From: an uncultured Collinsella sp.
GTDB lineage: Bacteria; Actinomycetota; Coriobacteriia; Coriobacteriales; Coriobacteriaceae
Direction of reading: 5' to 3'
DNA: 64,000 bases
Assembly (NCBI GenBank): GCA_900541245.1
Contig: UQIS01000007.1
Coordinates: 1-64,000, forward strand
Positions 8,150 through 16,447 of this stretch are shown here, in pieces. The position numbers and the translations under genes are program-made. Each line of letters opens with the position of its first letter. Position 1 is the first letter of the stretch. Under the pieces are notes generated by a model. That model was not told the DNA's origin. It saw nothing but the letters and a program-made list of their open reading frames with translations, and ran no database searches.

Positions 8150-9694
8150 ATGAGGGGCATGGGAGACACAACCGCATATCTGCGTCGGGGCATTCGGGAG
8201 ATTATATGCCTGGCGCTGTTCTTCTTCACGTTTTTGGCGTGCGAGTATCTCTTTGATGTGCGCATAGCCGAGTTCGTGCCATCGAGTGAGGTTGTCATCT
8301 ACGAGAGCATCGTTGTCGGCGCGAGCGTGATTGGCTTTTTCGTGCGCCCATTTCTGTACTATCGCCTTCCCCAGACGATCGATGCGACGAGCGATATTAC
8401 AGGCGTGCTGTTGGTATCGGTGTTGCTGCTGATGATTACGGCAGTGCGGTTTGAGGTAGTAATTGCCGGCGGCCTGGTGGCGTGCTGCGCCCTGGGCTAT
8501 TGCGGATCGACCGCCCATGCCAATCTTGCGCGGCGTTTTGCGCAGACGCCCTGCCTGGCGCGCGCCGCCGCACTTTCCTATGCCATGGGCGTTCTGGTAC
8601 AGGTGATCAACCACATGGTGATGCCTGTCGGTATTCCTCAGCAGGCTGTTCTGGTCGTCTGTGCGATCGCGCAGGTGGCGTTGCTCCACGGTGCCCGACG
8701 CGCCAAGCTGCGCGACGAGTCCGACCCCAACTTTGAACCCAGTGCTGCCGGGCTTTCGGTAGATGCTCTGGAATATGGCGCCAAGTGGCATGACGATCCC
8801 GAGGCAAAGGCGGCATTCCGTCGCGCCGTAGTTCGCCTGACCGTGGCGACGGCGTATCTTTCCAGCGTATTCGCCGCTCTCAACGCGGGCTTCACGACCT
8901 TGCATGCTGTCGGAGCCGTCGATTTGGGCGATTGGCCGCGCCTGCTGCTTGTCGTGAGCTCGTTGGTCGCTGGCGCACTATTTGACCTGCACGGCCGCTC
9001 GTATATGAATATCGGCATGACATGTGCCGCCATACTGTCCACGCTTTCGTTCTTTGTGCTCATCGTCGACGGCAATGGTGGCAACGAGCTCGCTGCCACG
9101 ATCATTTTTTATCTGGGCTCGGGCTTTTTCGTGGTGTTCTTTACCACAAAATATGCCGCCGTCTCGCTCTATGCGCGCTGGTCATATTTTTGGCCGTGCA
9201 TGGGTCGCGTCGTCAACAACGTGTGCTCGATGCTCGTGACGGCGCCGGCGGTGGCGATTATCTCGAGTCAAAACGTGCTGGCTGCGGTCGGTGCGGCGCT
9301 CGTGATGTTTGTGGGCATTGCGATTACGCTGCTGGGGCAGTTGGGGCAACGAGCCGATGATGCCGTGATGCAGGATGGCCTGCCGCTTGCCACCGACGAT
9401 CTTGGTGGGGATCTTGCGCCCACATGCTCCGACCCCGCGCCCGTGGAGGCAGCGGAGTTCACGCCCGATGAGTGCCTCGATGCCTTCGTTGCCGCCTTTG
9501 GGCTTACAGAGCGCGAGCGCGATATTCTTGAGGTCTTGGTCGTTTCGGACCAGAGCGTTCAGGACATCGCCGCAACGCTCTTCCTTTCGCGCTCAACGCT
9601 CTACCGTCACATTTCCTCGATCAACAAAAAGACCGGCACCACCTCACGTGTGGCCCTTATCAACTTCTTCTGGTCCTGGACGCCCAAGGACTAG
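8150..9694 (+). CDS. membrane-bound LuxR-family regulator
   Basis: Protein of about 514 residues. The N-terminal 400 residues contain about 12 hydrophobic helices arranged like a transporter or MFS-type sensor. An acidic linker follows, then a C-terminal LuxR helix-turn-helix (LTERERDILEVLVVSDQSVQDIAATLFLS followed by a recognition helix around STLYRHISSINKKTGTTSR). This fusion is a common Coriobacteriia regulator type in which the membrane part presumably senses a ligand and the HTH acts near the membrane. ATG 8150 was chosen for the GGGGGTTAACC spacing; TTG 8129 and ATG 8159 are in frame. It is transcribed alone, and its targets are unknown. Confidence 0.85.
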   Translation: MRGMGDTTAYLRRGIREIICLALFFFTFLACEYLFDVRIAEFVPSSEVVIYESIVVGASVIGFFVRPFLYYRLPQTIDATSDITGVLLVSVLLLMITAVRFEVVIAGGLVACCALGYCGSTAHANLARRFAQTPCLARAAALSYAMGVLVQVINHMVMPVGIPQQAVLVVCAIAQVALLHGARRAKLRDESDPNFEPSAAGLSVDALEYGAKWHDDPEAKAAFRRAVVRLTVATAYLSSVFAALNAGFTTLHAVGAVDLGDWPRLLLVVSSLVAGALFDLHGRSYMNIGMTCAAILSTLSFFVLIVDGNGGNELAATIIFYLGSGFFVVFFTTKYAAVSLYARWSYFWPCMGRVVNNVCSMLVTAPAVAIISSQNVLAAVGAALVMFVGIAITLLGQLGQRADDAVMQDGLPLATDDLGGDLAPTCSDPAPVEAAEFTPDECLDAFVAAFGLTERERDILEVLVVSDQSVQDIAATLFLSRSTLYRHISSINKKTGTTSRVALINFFWSWTPKD

Positions 9695-9709
9695 CTAATC
9701 CTCCAATAA

Positions 9710-9774
9710 GTTGCGGTGGAATAGTCCCTAAATCAAAGTCATGGGGCTTTAAACAGGAACTATTCCACCGCAAC
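9710..9774. repeat. inverted repeat after LuxR gene
   Basis: Perfect 16-bp arms GTTGCGGTGGAATAGT (9710-9725) and its complement (9759-9774), with a 33-base interior. It lies between convergent genes, so it may serve as a bidirectional terminator or be a dispersed palindromic repeat. No second copy is in the window. Confidence 0.7.
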
Positions 9775-9863
9775 TGCTGAGGGGACAGACTGCGGCAGCG
9801 GCAGAGGCGTTGGCAGCTGTGGTAGTGGCAACGGCAGCTGGCAGGGTGTTTTCCGTCTGCTCG

Positions 9864-12632
9864 CTACAGCAGCTCGCCGTGGCGGGCAATGTAGCGGCGC
9901 TTTGCCAGCTGGGTGAGCGCGATATAGGCGGTAACGATGCCAATGAGCAGCCCAAAAAAGCTCGTGGGCAGCGTCATGAGGCCGAGCGCATCGGCGATGG
10001 GGCTTGCCGGCAGCCAGGTGACAAGCGCCAGGCCTAGCACGGTGAGAGCGCACAGTGCCGGCGCGGCGTGGTCACGTGGGCTCGGCAGATGCGGGGAGCG
10101 CAGCATGTGGACCACGAGTGTCTGCGACCACATGGACTCGACAAACCAGCCGCTCTGGAAGAGTGCAGCGAAGGTCGCCATACCCGCGACGTTGCCCGTC
10201 CCGGAGAGCTCGGACCAGCTTGCGCCCACGGTGGCGGGGCACACCACAAAGAAGAGCGCGGCGAAGGTCACGATGTCAAACAGCGAGCTCACGGGGCCCA
10301 GCTCGAGCATAAAGCCCTTGATGGACGCGGCGTCCCAGGCACGCGGGCGGGCAGTCCAGGCGTCATCGACGGTGTCCCACGGCAGCGCGATGCACACGAT
10401 CTCGTAGACCAGCGACAGCAGCACCAGCTGTAGGGCACTCATGGGCAAAAACGGCAAGAACAGGCTCGCGACGGTCACGGACAGCACGTTGCCAAAGTTG
10501 GAGCTCACTGTGGTCTTGAGGTACTTGAGCAGGTTGCCGTAGGTGCGGCGGCCTTCGATGATTCCGCGTTCGAGCACGCCCAAGTCCTTCTGAAGCAAGA
10601 TGATATCGGCGGATTCCTTGGCAATGTCGACGGCCGAATCGACTGAGATGCCGCAATCGCTCGCACGCATGGCGGCGGCGTCGTTGATGCCGTCGCCCAT
10701 AAAGCCCACGGTGCGGTCGAGCATCTCGCGCATGACGCGCACCAGGCGTGCCTTCTGCAGTGGCGAGAGCTTGGCGAAGAGGTGGGTTTTCTCGGCGCGC
10801 TCGGCAAGCTCGGCGTCATCGAGTGCATCGATCTCGGAGCCGAGCAAGACGTTGCTCGCATCGATACCAATCTGCTCGCAGACGGTGGCGGCGACGCGGT
10901 CGTTGTCGCCGGTCAGGACCTTGACCGCCACGCCCTTGGCTTCGAGCGTGGCGACGGCTCCCGCGGCACTTGCTTTGGGCGGATCGAGGAAGGCCAAAAA
11001 GCCCATCAGCACCATGTCGCATTCGTCGGCGATGCCAAACTCGCCCACGCAGCGCGGATCGGTCTTCTGTGCCACGGCAATCACGCGCAGGCCCTCGGCG
11101 TTAAGATCGGCGACCTGCTTGCGAATCTGGGCGAGCTTGTCTTCGGCGAGCGGCCGGGCGATGCCATCGACCTCGACAAAGGAGCAGATCTCGAGCATTT
11201 CCTCGGCAGCTCCCTTGGTAACCATCTGGGTTTTGCCTTGGGCGTCGGAGACAACTACGCTCAGGCGACGGCGCGAGAAATCGAAGGGAACCTCGTCGAC
11301 CTTGGTGTAGCGGTCGCGCAGGCTCTGGCCCAGCATGGAATCGGGTGCGACGGTCGAGGGTGTCACATCGGCACGGTCGATTACGGCCAGGTCGATAAGA
11401 TTTTTGAGGCCGGTCTGGAAGAAGCTGTTCAAAAACGCATGGCGCAGTACGCGCGCGTCCTCGTTGCCATCGGTGTTGAGGTAGCGCTCGAGCACGATGC
11501 GGTCTTCGGTGAGGGTGCCGGTCTTGTCGCAGCACAGGACGTCCATGGCGCCCAGGTTTTGAATCGCCGGCAGCTCCTTGACGATAACCTGGCGACGGGC
11601 GAGGTCCTTGGCGCCCTGCGACAGGCTCGTGGTCACGATGACGGGGAGCATCTGCGGCGTGATGCCCACGGCCACGCTCGTGGCGAACAGCAGCGCGTCG
11701 ATGACGTTGCCCTTGGTGGCGGCGTTGATGGCAAAGACGGCCGGCGCCATAACGAGCATGAGGCGTACGAGCAACATGGAGACGCTCGAGACGCCGCGGT
11801 CAAACGCGCTCTTTTCGCCGCGCCCGTTGAGTATCTTGGCGATGCCGCCCAGGTAGGTGTCCGAGCCGGTGGCAACGACAAGCGCCATGGCGGTGCCGTT
11901 TTGCACGGAGGTGCCGGTAAAGACGATGTTCTTGCAGGCAGAGAGTGGCGGCGCGGAGCCGTCGGCACCCTCGACGACGGTGACGGCAGCGGTCTTCTCG
12001 ACTGCCTCGCTCTCGCCGGTGAGTGCGGACTCGATGACAAACAGGTCGCGCGCGGTGATGACGCGGGCATCTGCTGGCACCATATCGCCGGCAGAGAGGC
12101 GGATCACATCGCCGGGGACGAGCTCGTCGAAGAGGATCTCGATGCGCTCGTCGTCGCGCAGGGCGGTGCAAGTGTTGGAGACCAGGTCCTTGAGGGCCTC
12201 TGCCGCATTGCCGCTGCGGGCTTCCTGGATAAACTTCATGCCGCCCGATACCAGCAGCATGATGCTGATGACGATGACCGTGGAGGGGTCGCGCTGCGGC
12301 TCGGGCACGGCGAGCACGTCGATGTAGAGTGAGACCAGCGCGAGCGCGGCGAGGATGCCGGCGAAGGGATCGATGAACGCGTCGGCGATGCGGCGGGCGA
12401 GCGTCTTGGTCGGCGCTTCGATGGTGTTGGGGCCGGCGGCATCCAGGCGCTCGGTTGCCTGCTCGGCGGTGAGGCCGTTTGCCGTGGCGTCAAGCAGTAC
12501 GAGAGCGTCCTCGGCGCTATGGGTGGCGGCGAATATGGTGTTCTTGGACAGGCCGGTGCGAGCGGCAGGGCGCGCCGTGCGGCGGCGCTTGGAGATGGCT
12601 TCGAGTACCGTGACGGTTTTGAGCATCAGCAT
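9864..12632 (-). CDS. mgtA: magnesium-translocating P-type ATPase
   Basis: P-type ATPase of 922 residues, the usual length for MgtA/MgtB, importing Mg2+ across the inner membrane. Order: N-terminal helix, two TM helices, actuator domain with LTGES, TM3-4 with the family's GITPQMLP, phosphorylation loop DKTGTLTE, nucleotide-binding and hinge region (LTGDND, GDGINDAAAM), then six TM helices. The MgtA-type residues around GITPQMLPVIVT separate it from Ca2+ and K+ pumps. ATG 12632 has AAGGAGG seven bases upstream. A leader ORF and possible attenuator precede it (see 12681-12842), suggesting Mg2+- or translation-dependent expression. Confidence 0.95.
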   Translation of the reverse strand: MLMLKTVTVLEAISKRRRTARPAARTGLSKNTIFAATHSAEDALVLLDATANGLTAEQATERLDAAGPNTIEAPTKTLARRIADAFIDPFAGILAALALVSLYIDVLAVPEPQRDPSTVIVISIMLLVSGGMKFIQEARSGNAAEALKDLVSNTCTALRDDERIEILFDELVPGDVIRLSAGDMVPADARVITARDLFVIESALTGESEAVEKTAAVTVVEGADGSAPPLSACKNIVFTGTSVQNGTAMALVVATGSDTYLGGIAKILNGRGEKSAFDRGVSSVSMLLVRLMLVMAPAVFAINAATKGNVIDALLFATSVAVGITPQMLPVIVTTSLSQGAKDLARRQVIVKELPAIQNLGAMDVLCCDKTGTLTEDRIVLERYLNTDGNEDARVLRHAFLNSFFQTGLKNLIDLAVIDRADVTPSTVAPDSMLGQSLRDRYTKVDEVPFDFSRRRLSVVVSDAQGKTQMVTKGAAEEMLEICSFVEVDGIARPLAEDKLAQIRKQVADLNAEGLRVIAVAQKTDPRCVGEFGIADECDMVLMGFLAFLDPPKASAAGAVATLEAKGVAVKVLTGDNDRVAATVCEQIGIDASNVLLGSEIDALDDAELAERAEKTHLFAKLSPLQKARLVRVMREMLDRTVGFMGDGINDAAAMRASDCGISVDSAVDIAKESADIILLQKDLGVLERGIIEGRRTYGNLLKYLKTTVSSNFGNVLSVTVASLFLPFLPMSALQLVLLSLVYEIVCIALPWDTVDDAWTARPRAWDAASIKGFMLELGPVSSLFDIVTFAALFFVVCPATVGASWSELSGTGNVAGMATFAALFQSGWFVESMWSQTLVVHMLRSPHLPSPRDHAAPALCALTVLGLALVTWLPASPIADALGLMTLPTSFFGLLIGIVTAYIALTQLAKRRYIARHGELL

Positions 12633-12680
12633 AGGGTCCTCCTTGTTGAGGGGAGTTAGCGTACGTGTCGTATTTGCTTC

Positions 12681-12822
12681 AAAAAACCTAGATGTCGCTC
12701 ACGTCAAGCTCTTGAGCCCACAAAGGGTGCAGCGCGCTTTGCGGTGGTTTTGGCGATCTGCCGGTGGCGTTTATGCGTGTGCGGAGTCCTCGCGGCGTGC
12801 CGAGGGCGACATGCAGGTTTTT
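12681..12822 (-). promoter_or_regulatory. candidate mgtA leader attenuator
   Basis: On the mgtA transcript, an early segment inside the leader ORF (AAAAACCTGCATGTCGC, complement of 12806-12822) can pair with a late segment (GCGACATCTAGGTTTTTT, complement of 12681-12698) with only two central mismatches. The late arm ends in six U, 48 bases before the mgtA start. The long-range stem would involve codons 7-13 of the leader ORF, so ribosomes there would block it. A smaller local hairpin (GCTCA ... TGAGC) lies between the arms. It does not match the M-box riboswitch core as I know it. Inferred from sequence only. Confidence 0.5.
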
Positions 12823-12842
12823 CGACTAGGACTGCCTTCCAT
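12771..12842 (-). CDS. mgtA leader peptide, 23 codons
   Basis: Short ORF on the mgtA transcript. ATG at 12842 is preceded by AGGAGG with six-base spacing, the strongest ribosome site in the region, and it stops at TAA 12771. The peptide starts MEGSPSRK and contains an RRED cluster near its C terminus. Short translated leaders upstream of Mg2+ transporter genes are known from enterobacterial mgtL and from some actinobacteria, where Pro or acidic residues make translation sensitive to Mg2+. This peptide shows no clear sequence match to those. The RNA pairing described at 12681-12822 supports a regulatory role. Confidence 0.55.
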   Translation of the reverse strand: MEGSPSRKTCMSPSARREDSAHA

Positions 12843-12921
12843 GGCACACCTCCTAAAGGCTGAGCGCAGCGCACTTTGGGTATCTCGTACCCCTTTTTAA
12901 TCCGCCCGTATTCTTGATGAG

Positions 12922-12942
12922 GGGGTTTGACATGTCAACCCC
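12922..12942. promoter_or_regulatory. palindrome in the mgtA-pyrE divergent gap
   Basis: GGGGTTTGACATGTCAACCCC is an almost perfect palindrome (one extra T) and contains a consensus TTGACA. It could be an operator or part of a promoter for pyrE. No good -10 lies at the right distance. The rest of 12843-13068 shows no other element I recognise. Confidence 0.35.
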
Positions 12943-13068
12943 ATTGTTCGGAAAACCATTCCCCCTGACAAAGCCTTTACAGAATGCCGTGGCCCCAAAG
13001 CGCGCCCGCATCGACGCTTCGCCTGCGCTAAACTGGAAGGCACGTACGCGATTACGAGAGGAGCCCGC

Positions 13069-13749
13069 ATGGAGGCTTACAAGCAAGAGTTCATCAAGTT
13101 TATGGTCGAGTCCGACGTCCTTAAGTTCGGCAGCTTTACGCTCAAGAGCGGCCGTCAGTCCCCGTTCTTTATGAACGCCGGCGCTTACGTGACGGGCTAT
13201 CAGCTCAAGAAGCTGGGCGAGTATTACGCCCAGGCCATCCACGATAACTTTGGCGACGACTTTGATGTGCTGTTTGGACCGGCCTACAAGGGTATTCCGC
13301 TGGCCGTCGTGACCGCAATTGCCTACCACGAGCTGTACGGCAAGGAGGTCAAGTACTGCTGCGACCGCAAGGAGGCCAAGGACCACGGTGCCGATAAGGG
13401 CAACCTGTTGGGTTATGAGCCCAAGGACGGCGACCGTGTGGTCATGGTCGAGGACGTTACCACCAGCGGCAAGTCCATCGACGAGACCTATCCCAAGGTC
13501 AAGGCTGCTGCCGATGTCGAGATCAAGGGCCTGATCGTGTCCCTCAACCGCATGGAGGTCGGCAAGGGCGGTGTGACCACCGCGCAGAAGGAGATCGAGG
13601 CCAAGTACGGTTTCCCCGTCGCGAGCATCGTCTCCATGGCCGAGGTCGTCGAGACCCTCTACAACCACGAGATCGACGGCAAGGTTGTCATCGACGACGA
13701 GCTCAAGACCGCCATCGACGCCTACTACGAGCAGTACGGAGCACGTTAG
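13069..13749 (+). CDS. pyrE: orotate phosphoribosyltransferase
   Basis: Enzyme of 226 residues converting orotate and PRPP to orotidine 5'-phosphate in pyrimidine synthesis. The N-terminal FGSFTLKSGRQSPFFMNAG and the PRPP-binding motif VVMVEDVTTSGKS (about residues 122-135) are typical of PyrE. The catalytic-loop Lys/Asp region (KEAKDHG) is present. ATG 13069 follows GAGAGGAGCCCGC. It stands alone here, with no other pyr gene adjacent. The stop codon's last base is the first base of a structured repeat element (13749-13900). Confidence 0.96.
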   Translation: MEAYKQEFIKFMVESDVLKFGSFTLKSGRQSPFFMNAGAYVTGYQLKKLGEYYAQAIHDNFGDDFDVLFGPAYKGIPLAVVTAIAYHELYGKEVKYCCDRKEAKDHGADKGNLLGYEPKDGDRVVMVEDVTTSGKSIDETYPKVKAAADVEIKGLIVSLNRMEVGKGGVTTAQKEIEAKYGFPVASIVSMAEVVETLYNHEIDGKVVIDDELKTAIDAYYEQYGAR

Positions 13750-13900
13750 TTACGGCGTTTTACCAAACGCCGTAACTGCTCGACGCTGCGCGGGCCGCAT
13801 TTGGACAATCTGACGTTCAACTTCAAGGGCGCGACCAGAAGGTCAGCGCCCTTTCGTTTCACGTCACCTTGTCTCAAATGCGACCCGCTCGCTGTCCGTT
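13749..13900 (+). ncRNA. structured RNA-like element, copy 1
   Basis: First of three related elements. Hairpin 1: GTTACGGCGTTT (13749-13760) with its complement (13765-13776) around ACCA. Then a nested structure: outer stem GCGGGCCGCATTTG with CAAATGCGACCCGC (13789-13802, 13875-13888), middle stem TGACGT/ACGTCA (13811, 13861), and inner stem AAGGGCGCGACC/GGTCAGCGCCCTT (13825-13836, 13841-13853) with an AGAA loop. The outer stem sequence is unlike that of copies 2 and 3, yet it pairs in the same place. Hairpin 1 begins at the last base of the pyrE stop codon, so it may act as a 3' end or terminator. Function unknown. Confidence 0.65.
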
Positions 13901-13974
13901 CTCTACCTGCGGCGTCGTCTTGCTCCGAATGCGGCCCGTTCGCTGCCGTTGCCAAGGCATCGGCGTTGCCGGAC

Positions 13975-14003
13975 TAGTCATTGGGGACGTTCATAAATGA
14001 CTA
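13975..14003 (+). repeat. GGGGACGT palindromic repeat, copy c
   Basis: Stem TAGTCATT / AATGACTA (13975-13982, 13996-14003) with loop GGGGACGTTCATA. It lies downstream of structured-element copy 1, an order repeated after hspR at 37083. Confidence 0.75.
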
Positions 14004-14012
14004 CTCAGGAAT

Positions 14013-14076
14013 GAGCGTGGATAATCTCCCGTTTTTGGCCTGTGTGCAGGCTCAAAGTGGGAGATTATCCACGCTC
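14013..14076. repeat. GATAATCTCCC palindrome, copy 1
   Basis: Perfect 18-bp arms GAGCGTGGATAATCTCCC (14013-14030) and its complement (14059-14076). A second copy in the same orientation lies at 15450-15513, on the other side of the fic gene. Dispersed palindromic repeat; it could also terminate fic transcription. Confidence 0.8.
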
Positions 14077-14102
14077 GCTTTAATTTGCCTGGGTTGCGAT
14101 GC

Positions 14103-15287
14103 CTATCTAATCGGCTCGGCGTCTTCCCTGAGAATCGAAAGATACTCTTCATACCCGTACTGCCGGTATCTCTGTCTTGACTCGTCGAGCGGACGGAGGA
14201 TACCCAATTCTTCAAATGATTTGACGAGCGAGCTCGCGGTACTCCTGCCGATATCGAGTTGGGCAGCGATGAATGCGGTGTCGACGATGGGGTGCTCTTC
14301 AAGAATGCCCAACAGCCTTTGCCCGTTTGCAGCAGTCCTTCCGAGATTTTCGGTAATGGTTGCTGTGGAACGGTTATGGAGGTCAACAAGGTTTTTTAAA
14401 GACCCTACCGAGTCCTTCGCACTTTCGAGAAGACTGTTGCAGAAAAACTCTATCCATTCCTCGTAAGTGCCTCTCTCCCTTACGGATGTGAGTTGCCGGT
14501 AGTACTCGCTTCGATTTTTCTTGAACTGGAACGATGGATAGAACAAGCAAGAATGAAGAACGCCATCATTGATGAGCATAAGTGTAATGAGAAGCCTGCC
14601 CAGGCGACCGTTTCCGTCTAGGAATGGATGGGCAGTTTCAAATTGGTAATGGACGAGCGCCGCCCGCACAATCGGATCCATTTCGACTTGAGGCTCATTG
14701 ATAAAGCGTTCGAGGTCCTGGAGCGTGTTACTCAAATCTTCAATGTTTGGAGGGACAAACGATGCGGTTGCAATGGTGCAGCCTGAGGGGCCAATCCAGT
14801 TTTGTGAGGAGCGCAGCTCGCCTGGATTCTTCTCCGTTCCGCGCACTCCGTCCAGCAGGACCGCATGAACTTGCCTAAGAAGTCTCGTGCACAAGGGCAT
14901 CTTTTTGAGCAGTTCTACGCCGCGGTCGACAGCACGGACGTAATTCACGACGTCTGCGACATCTTTATGATGGAGTTGTGTTTGCGATGGACTAAGTAGG
15001 TCGTCAAACGTGCACTGGGTTCCCTCAATTTGCGAAGAAAGGAGTGCTTCTTTGCGCACGTACATTGTCAGATACATATCGGCGTTGGGAACAAAGTAGA
15101 GCATGCCTTCAAGCTCTCCAAGCTTTCGTGAGCATGCGGAAAGCGTGCGATAGGTTTCCTCGGTGAGGTTTAGCTGCCTCAATGATTGCAAGGGCGTTGG
15201 AAAAAACGAATAGTAAGCCAATTTCCCCGATAGATTATTGCGGAGCGTTCCCTGGCCGTTCTCCTCGATTTGCATCGCGCCCTCCAT
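14103..15287 (-). CDS. Fic family AMP-transferase-like protein
   Basis: Protein of 394 residues with the Fic catalytic motif HPFLDGNGRLGR (about residues 211-222; His is the catalytic base). The N-terminal inhibitory-helix motif SSQIEGT places it in the Fic class in which an N-terminal helix blocks ATP binding. Fic enzymes usually transfer AMP to hydroxyl side chains of target proteins (family knowledge). The C terminus holds a winged-helix-like segment (TAFIAAQLDIGRSTASSLVKSFEELGIL), suggesting DNA binding. Its upstream region carries repeated TTATTAG palindromes, so autoregulation is plausible. Neighbours give no target. ATG 15287 is used; MQIEENG, four codons later, is an alternative. Confidence 0.9.
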   Translation of the reverse strand: MEGAMQIEENGQGTLRNNLSGKLAYYSFFPTPLQSLRQLNLTEETYRTLSACSRKLGELEGMLYFVPNADMYLTMYVRKEALLSSQIEGTQCTFDDLLSPSQTQLHHKDVADVVNYVRAVDRGVELLKKMPLCTRLLRQVHAVLLDGVRGTEKNPGELRSSQNWIGPSGCTIATASFVPPNIEDLSNTLQDLERFINEPQVEMDPIVRAALVHYQFETAHPFLDGNGRLGRLLITLMLINDGVLHSCLFYPSFQFKKNRSEYYRQLTSVRERGTYEEWIEFFCNSLLESAKDSVGSLKNLVDLHNRSTATITENLGRTAANGQRLLGILEEHPIVDTAFIAAQLDIGRSTASSLVKSFEELGILRPLDESRQRYRQYGYEEYLSILREDAEPIR

Positions 15288-15304
15288 ATCTTTAGTGCCG
15301 GAAA

Positions 15305-15372
15305 CTCGTTATTAGGCCAATCATATCAATTCTAATAACGAGTTTAAGGATTAAATAGTTATTAGAATTGAT
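15305..15372. promoter_or_regulatory. TTATTAG operator-like repeats upstream of fic
   Basis: Three overlapping inverted repeats: CTCGTTATTAG (15305-15315) with CTAATAACGAG (15332-15342), and ATCAATTCTAATAAC (15325-15339) with GTTATTAGAATTGAT (15358-15372). The AT-rich block lies 18-85 bases upstream of the fic start and is probably a protein-binding site, perhaps for the winged helix of the Fic protein itself. Confidence 0.65.
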
Positions 15373-15449
15373 GTAAACAATCTAATGATGAGAAGTCGTT
15401 ATTACTTGACCATGGAGCTCGGCTTGGTACAAGGGGGGTTATCCAAAAT

Positions 15450-15513
15450 GAGAGCGGATAATCTCCCGTTTTTGGCTCGGTGACGGCCTCAAAGTGGGAG
15501 ATTATCCACGCTC
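15450..15513. repeat. GATAATCTCCC palindrome, copy 2
   Basis: Left arm GAGAGCGGATAATCTCCC (15450-15467) with two mismatches to the perfect complement at 15496-15513. Same orientation and same interior (GTTTTTGGC, CTCAAAGT) as copy 1 at 14013, so fic is bracketed by direct copies. Confidence 0.8.
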
Positions 15514-15774
15514 GTTAGTTAAGCGTCCGAAAATCCACACTCGCCAAACCTACCAAAAAGGGACAGGTTTATTTTGGCACGTTTCGGTCGGTATCAGGAA
15601 GTGTCAGGGACGGGGCGGCGGCAGGACTCGAGAGCGAAAAGAAGTATCGGGTTTGGCGTGCCCGCTTCTGCCCGTCCCGCGCGTGGGCGATACTCGGCTT
15701 ATCGAACCGCGATGCAAAGGAGATGCTCATCCCACGAGCACTACCGGGAAGGGCTTGCGATTCGAGCCCTCACC
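15514..15774. other. intergenic stretch without recognised gene
   Basis: Sequence between the palindrome and the promoter of the PTS IIA gene. A weak inverted repeat around CCAAAAAGGGACAGGTTTATTTTGG occurs near 15554-15577. No convincing ORF or RNA is seen. Confidence 0.4.
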
Positions 15775-15803
15775 TTAGCAATTTGATCATTTGGCACTAT
15801 AAT
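15775..15803 (+). promoter_or_regulatory. sigma-70-type promoter of PTS IIA gene
   Basis: TTAGCA (-35, 15775-15780), 17-base spacer, TATAAT (-10, 15798-15803), 50 bases before the ATG at 15853. Confidence 0.65.
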
Positions 15804-15852
15804 CACCATAGGCATGCGCATAACGTTGCGCTTAATCAAGAGGAGAAAACAT

Positions 15853-16389
15853 ATGGGTCTGTTTGACATGTTTAAGAAGAAGGCTGAGCCCGCGGCAGCT
15901 GCTGCTCCGGCCTCCATCTCTGCTTCTGCTGGCGCCGACGTGCTGTGCTCGCCTGTCAAGGGCAAGGTCATCAAGATGGCCGACGTGCCCGATCCCGTCT
16001 TTGGTGGCGAGGTTCTGGGCAAGGGCTGCGCTGTGTGGCCCGAGGACGACCTGGTCTACGCTCCCTGCGACGGCAAGGTGACCGTCACCATGGGTCACGC
16101 CGTGGGCCTGCAGTCCGATAGCGGCATCGAGGTTCTGGTGCACGTTGGCGTCGATACCGTCAACATGAACGGTGATGGCTTCGAGGGCTTCGTCAAGGCC
16201 GACGACGTTGTCAAAGCTGGTCAGCCCATACTCAAGATCGACCGCGCCAAGATCGCTGCCGCCGGTTACAAGGACTGCGTCGTCGTGGCCGTGTCCAACA
16301 CCGCCGAGTTCGCTGACGTCGAGCTCGCCGTCGAGGCCGAGTCTGCCGTCGCCGCCGGTGACGCCATCGTTAAGGTCGTCCGCAAGTAG
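15853..16389 (+). CDS. crr: PTS glucose-family IIA protein
   Basis: Single-domain IIA protein of 178 residues. After an Ala-rich N-terminal tail (MGLFDMFKKK then AEPAAAAAP) comes the EIIA-Glc/Bgl fold, with SPVKGKVIKMADVPDPVFGGEVLGKG and the active-site His in LVHVGVDTV, which accepts phosphate from HPr. It would phosphorylate a separate glucose-family IIB/IIC permease, none of which is in the window, and may also act in regulation as Crr does. ATG 15853 follows AGGAGAAAACAT. It is monocistronic, with its own promoter and terminator. The symbol is by family; it could equally be named ptsG-type IIA. Confidence 0.88.
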   Translation: MGLFDMFKKKAEPAAAAAPASISASAGADVLCSPVKGKVIKMADVPDPVFGGEVLGKGCAVWPEDDLVYAPCDGKVTVTMGHAVGLQSDSGIEVLVHVGVDTVNMNGDGFEGFVKADDVVKAGQPILKIDRAKIAAAGYKDCVVVAVSNTAEFADVELAVEAESAVAAGDAIVKVVRK

Positions 16390-16415
16390 TCTGCGGCATC
16401 CAGAAGATGCGCAAG

Positions 16416-16447
16416 GGTGGTCGGGTTTTCCGGCCACCTTTTTTATT
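16416..16447 (+). terminator. rho-independent terminator
   Basis: GGTGGTCGG / CCGGCCACC stem followed by TTTTTTATT, 27 bases after the crr stop. Confidence 0.9.

Noticed and set aside
12633..12870. M-box magnesium riboswitch before mgtA
   Set aside because: I could not find the conserved core. The leader ORF and long-range pairing explain the region better, though a covariance search was not run.
12853..13668. 271-codon minus-strand frame over pyrE
   Set aside because: Antisense to pyrE; no ribosome site or domain.
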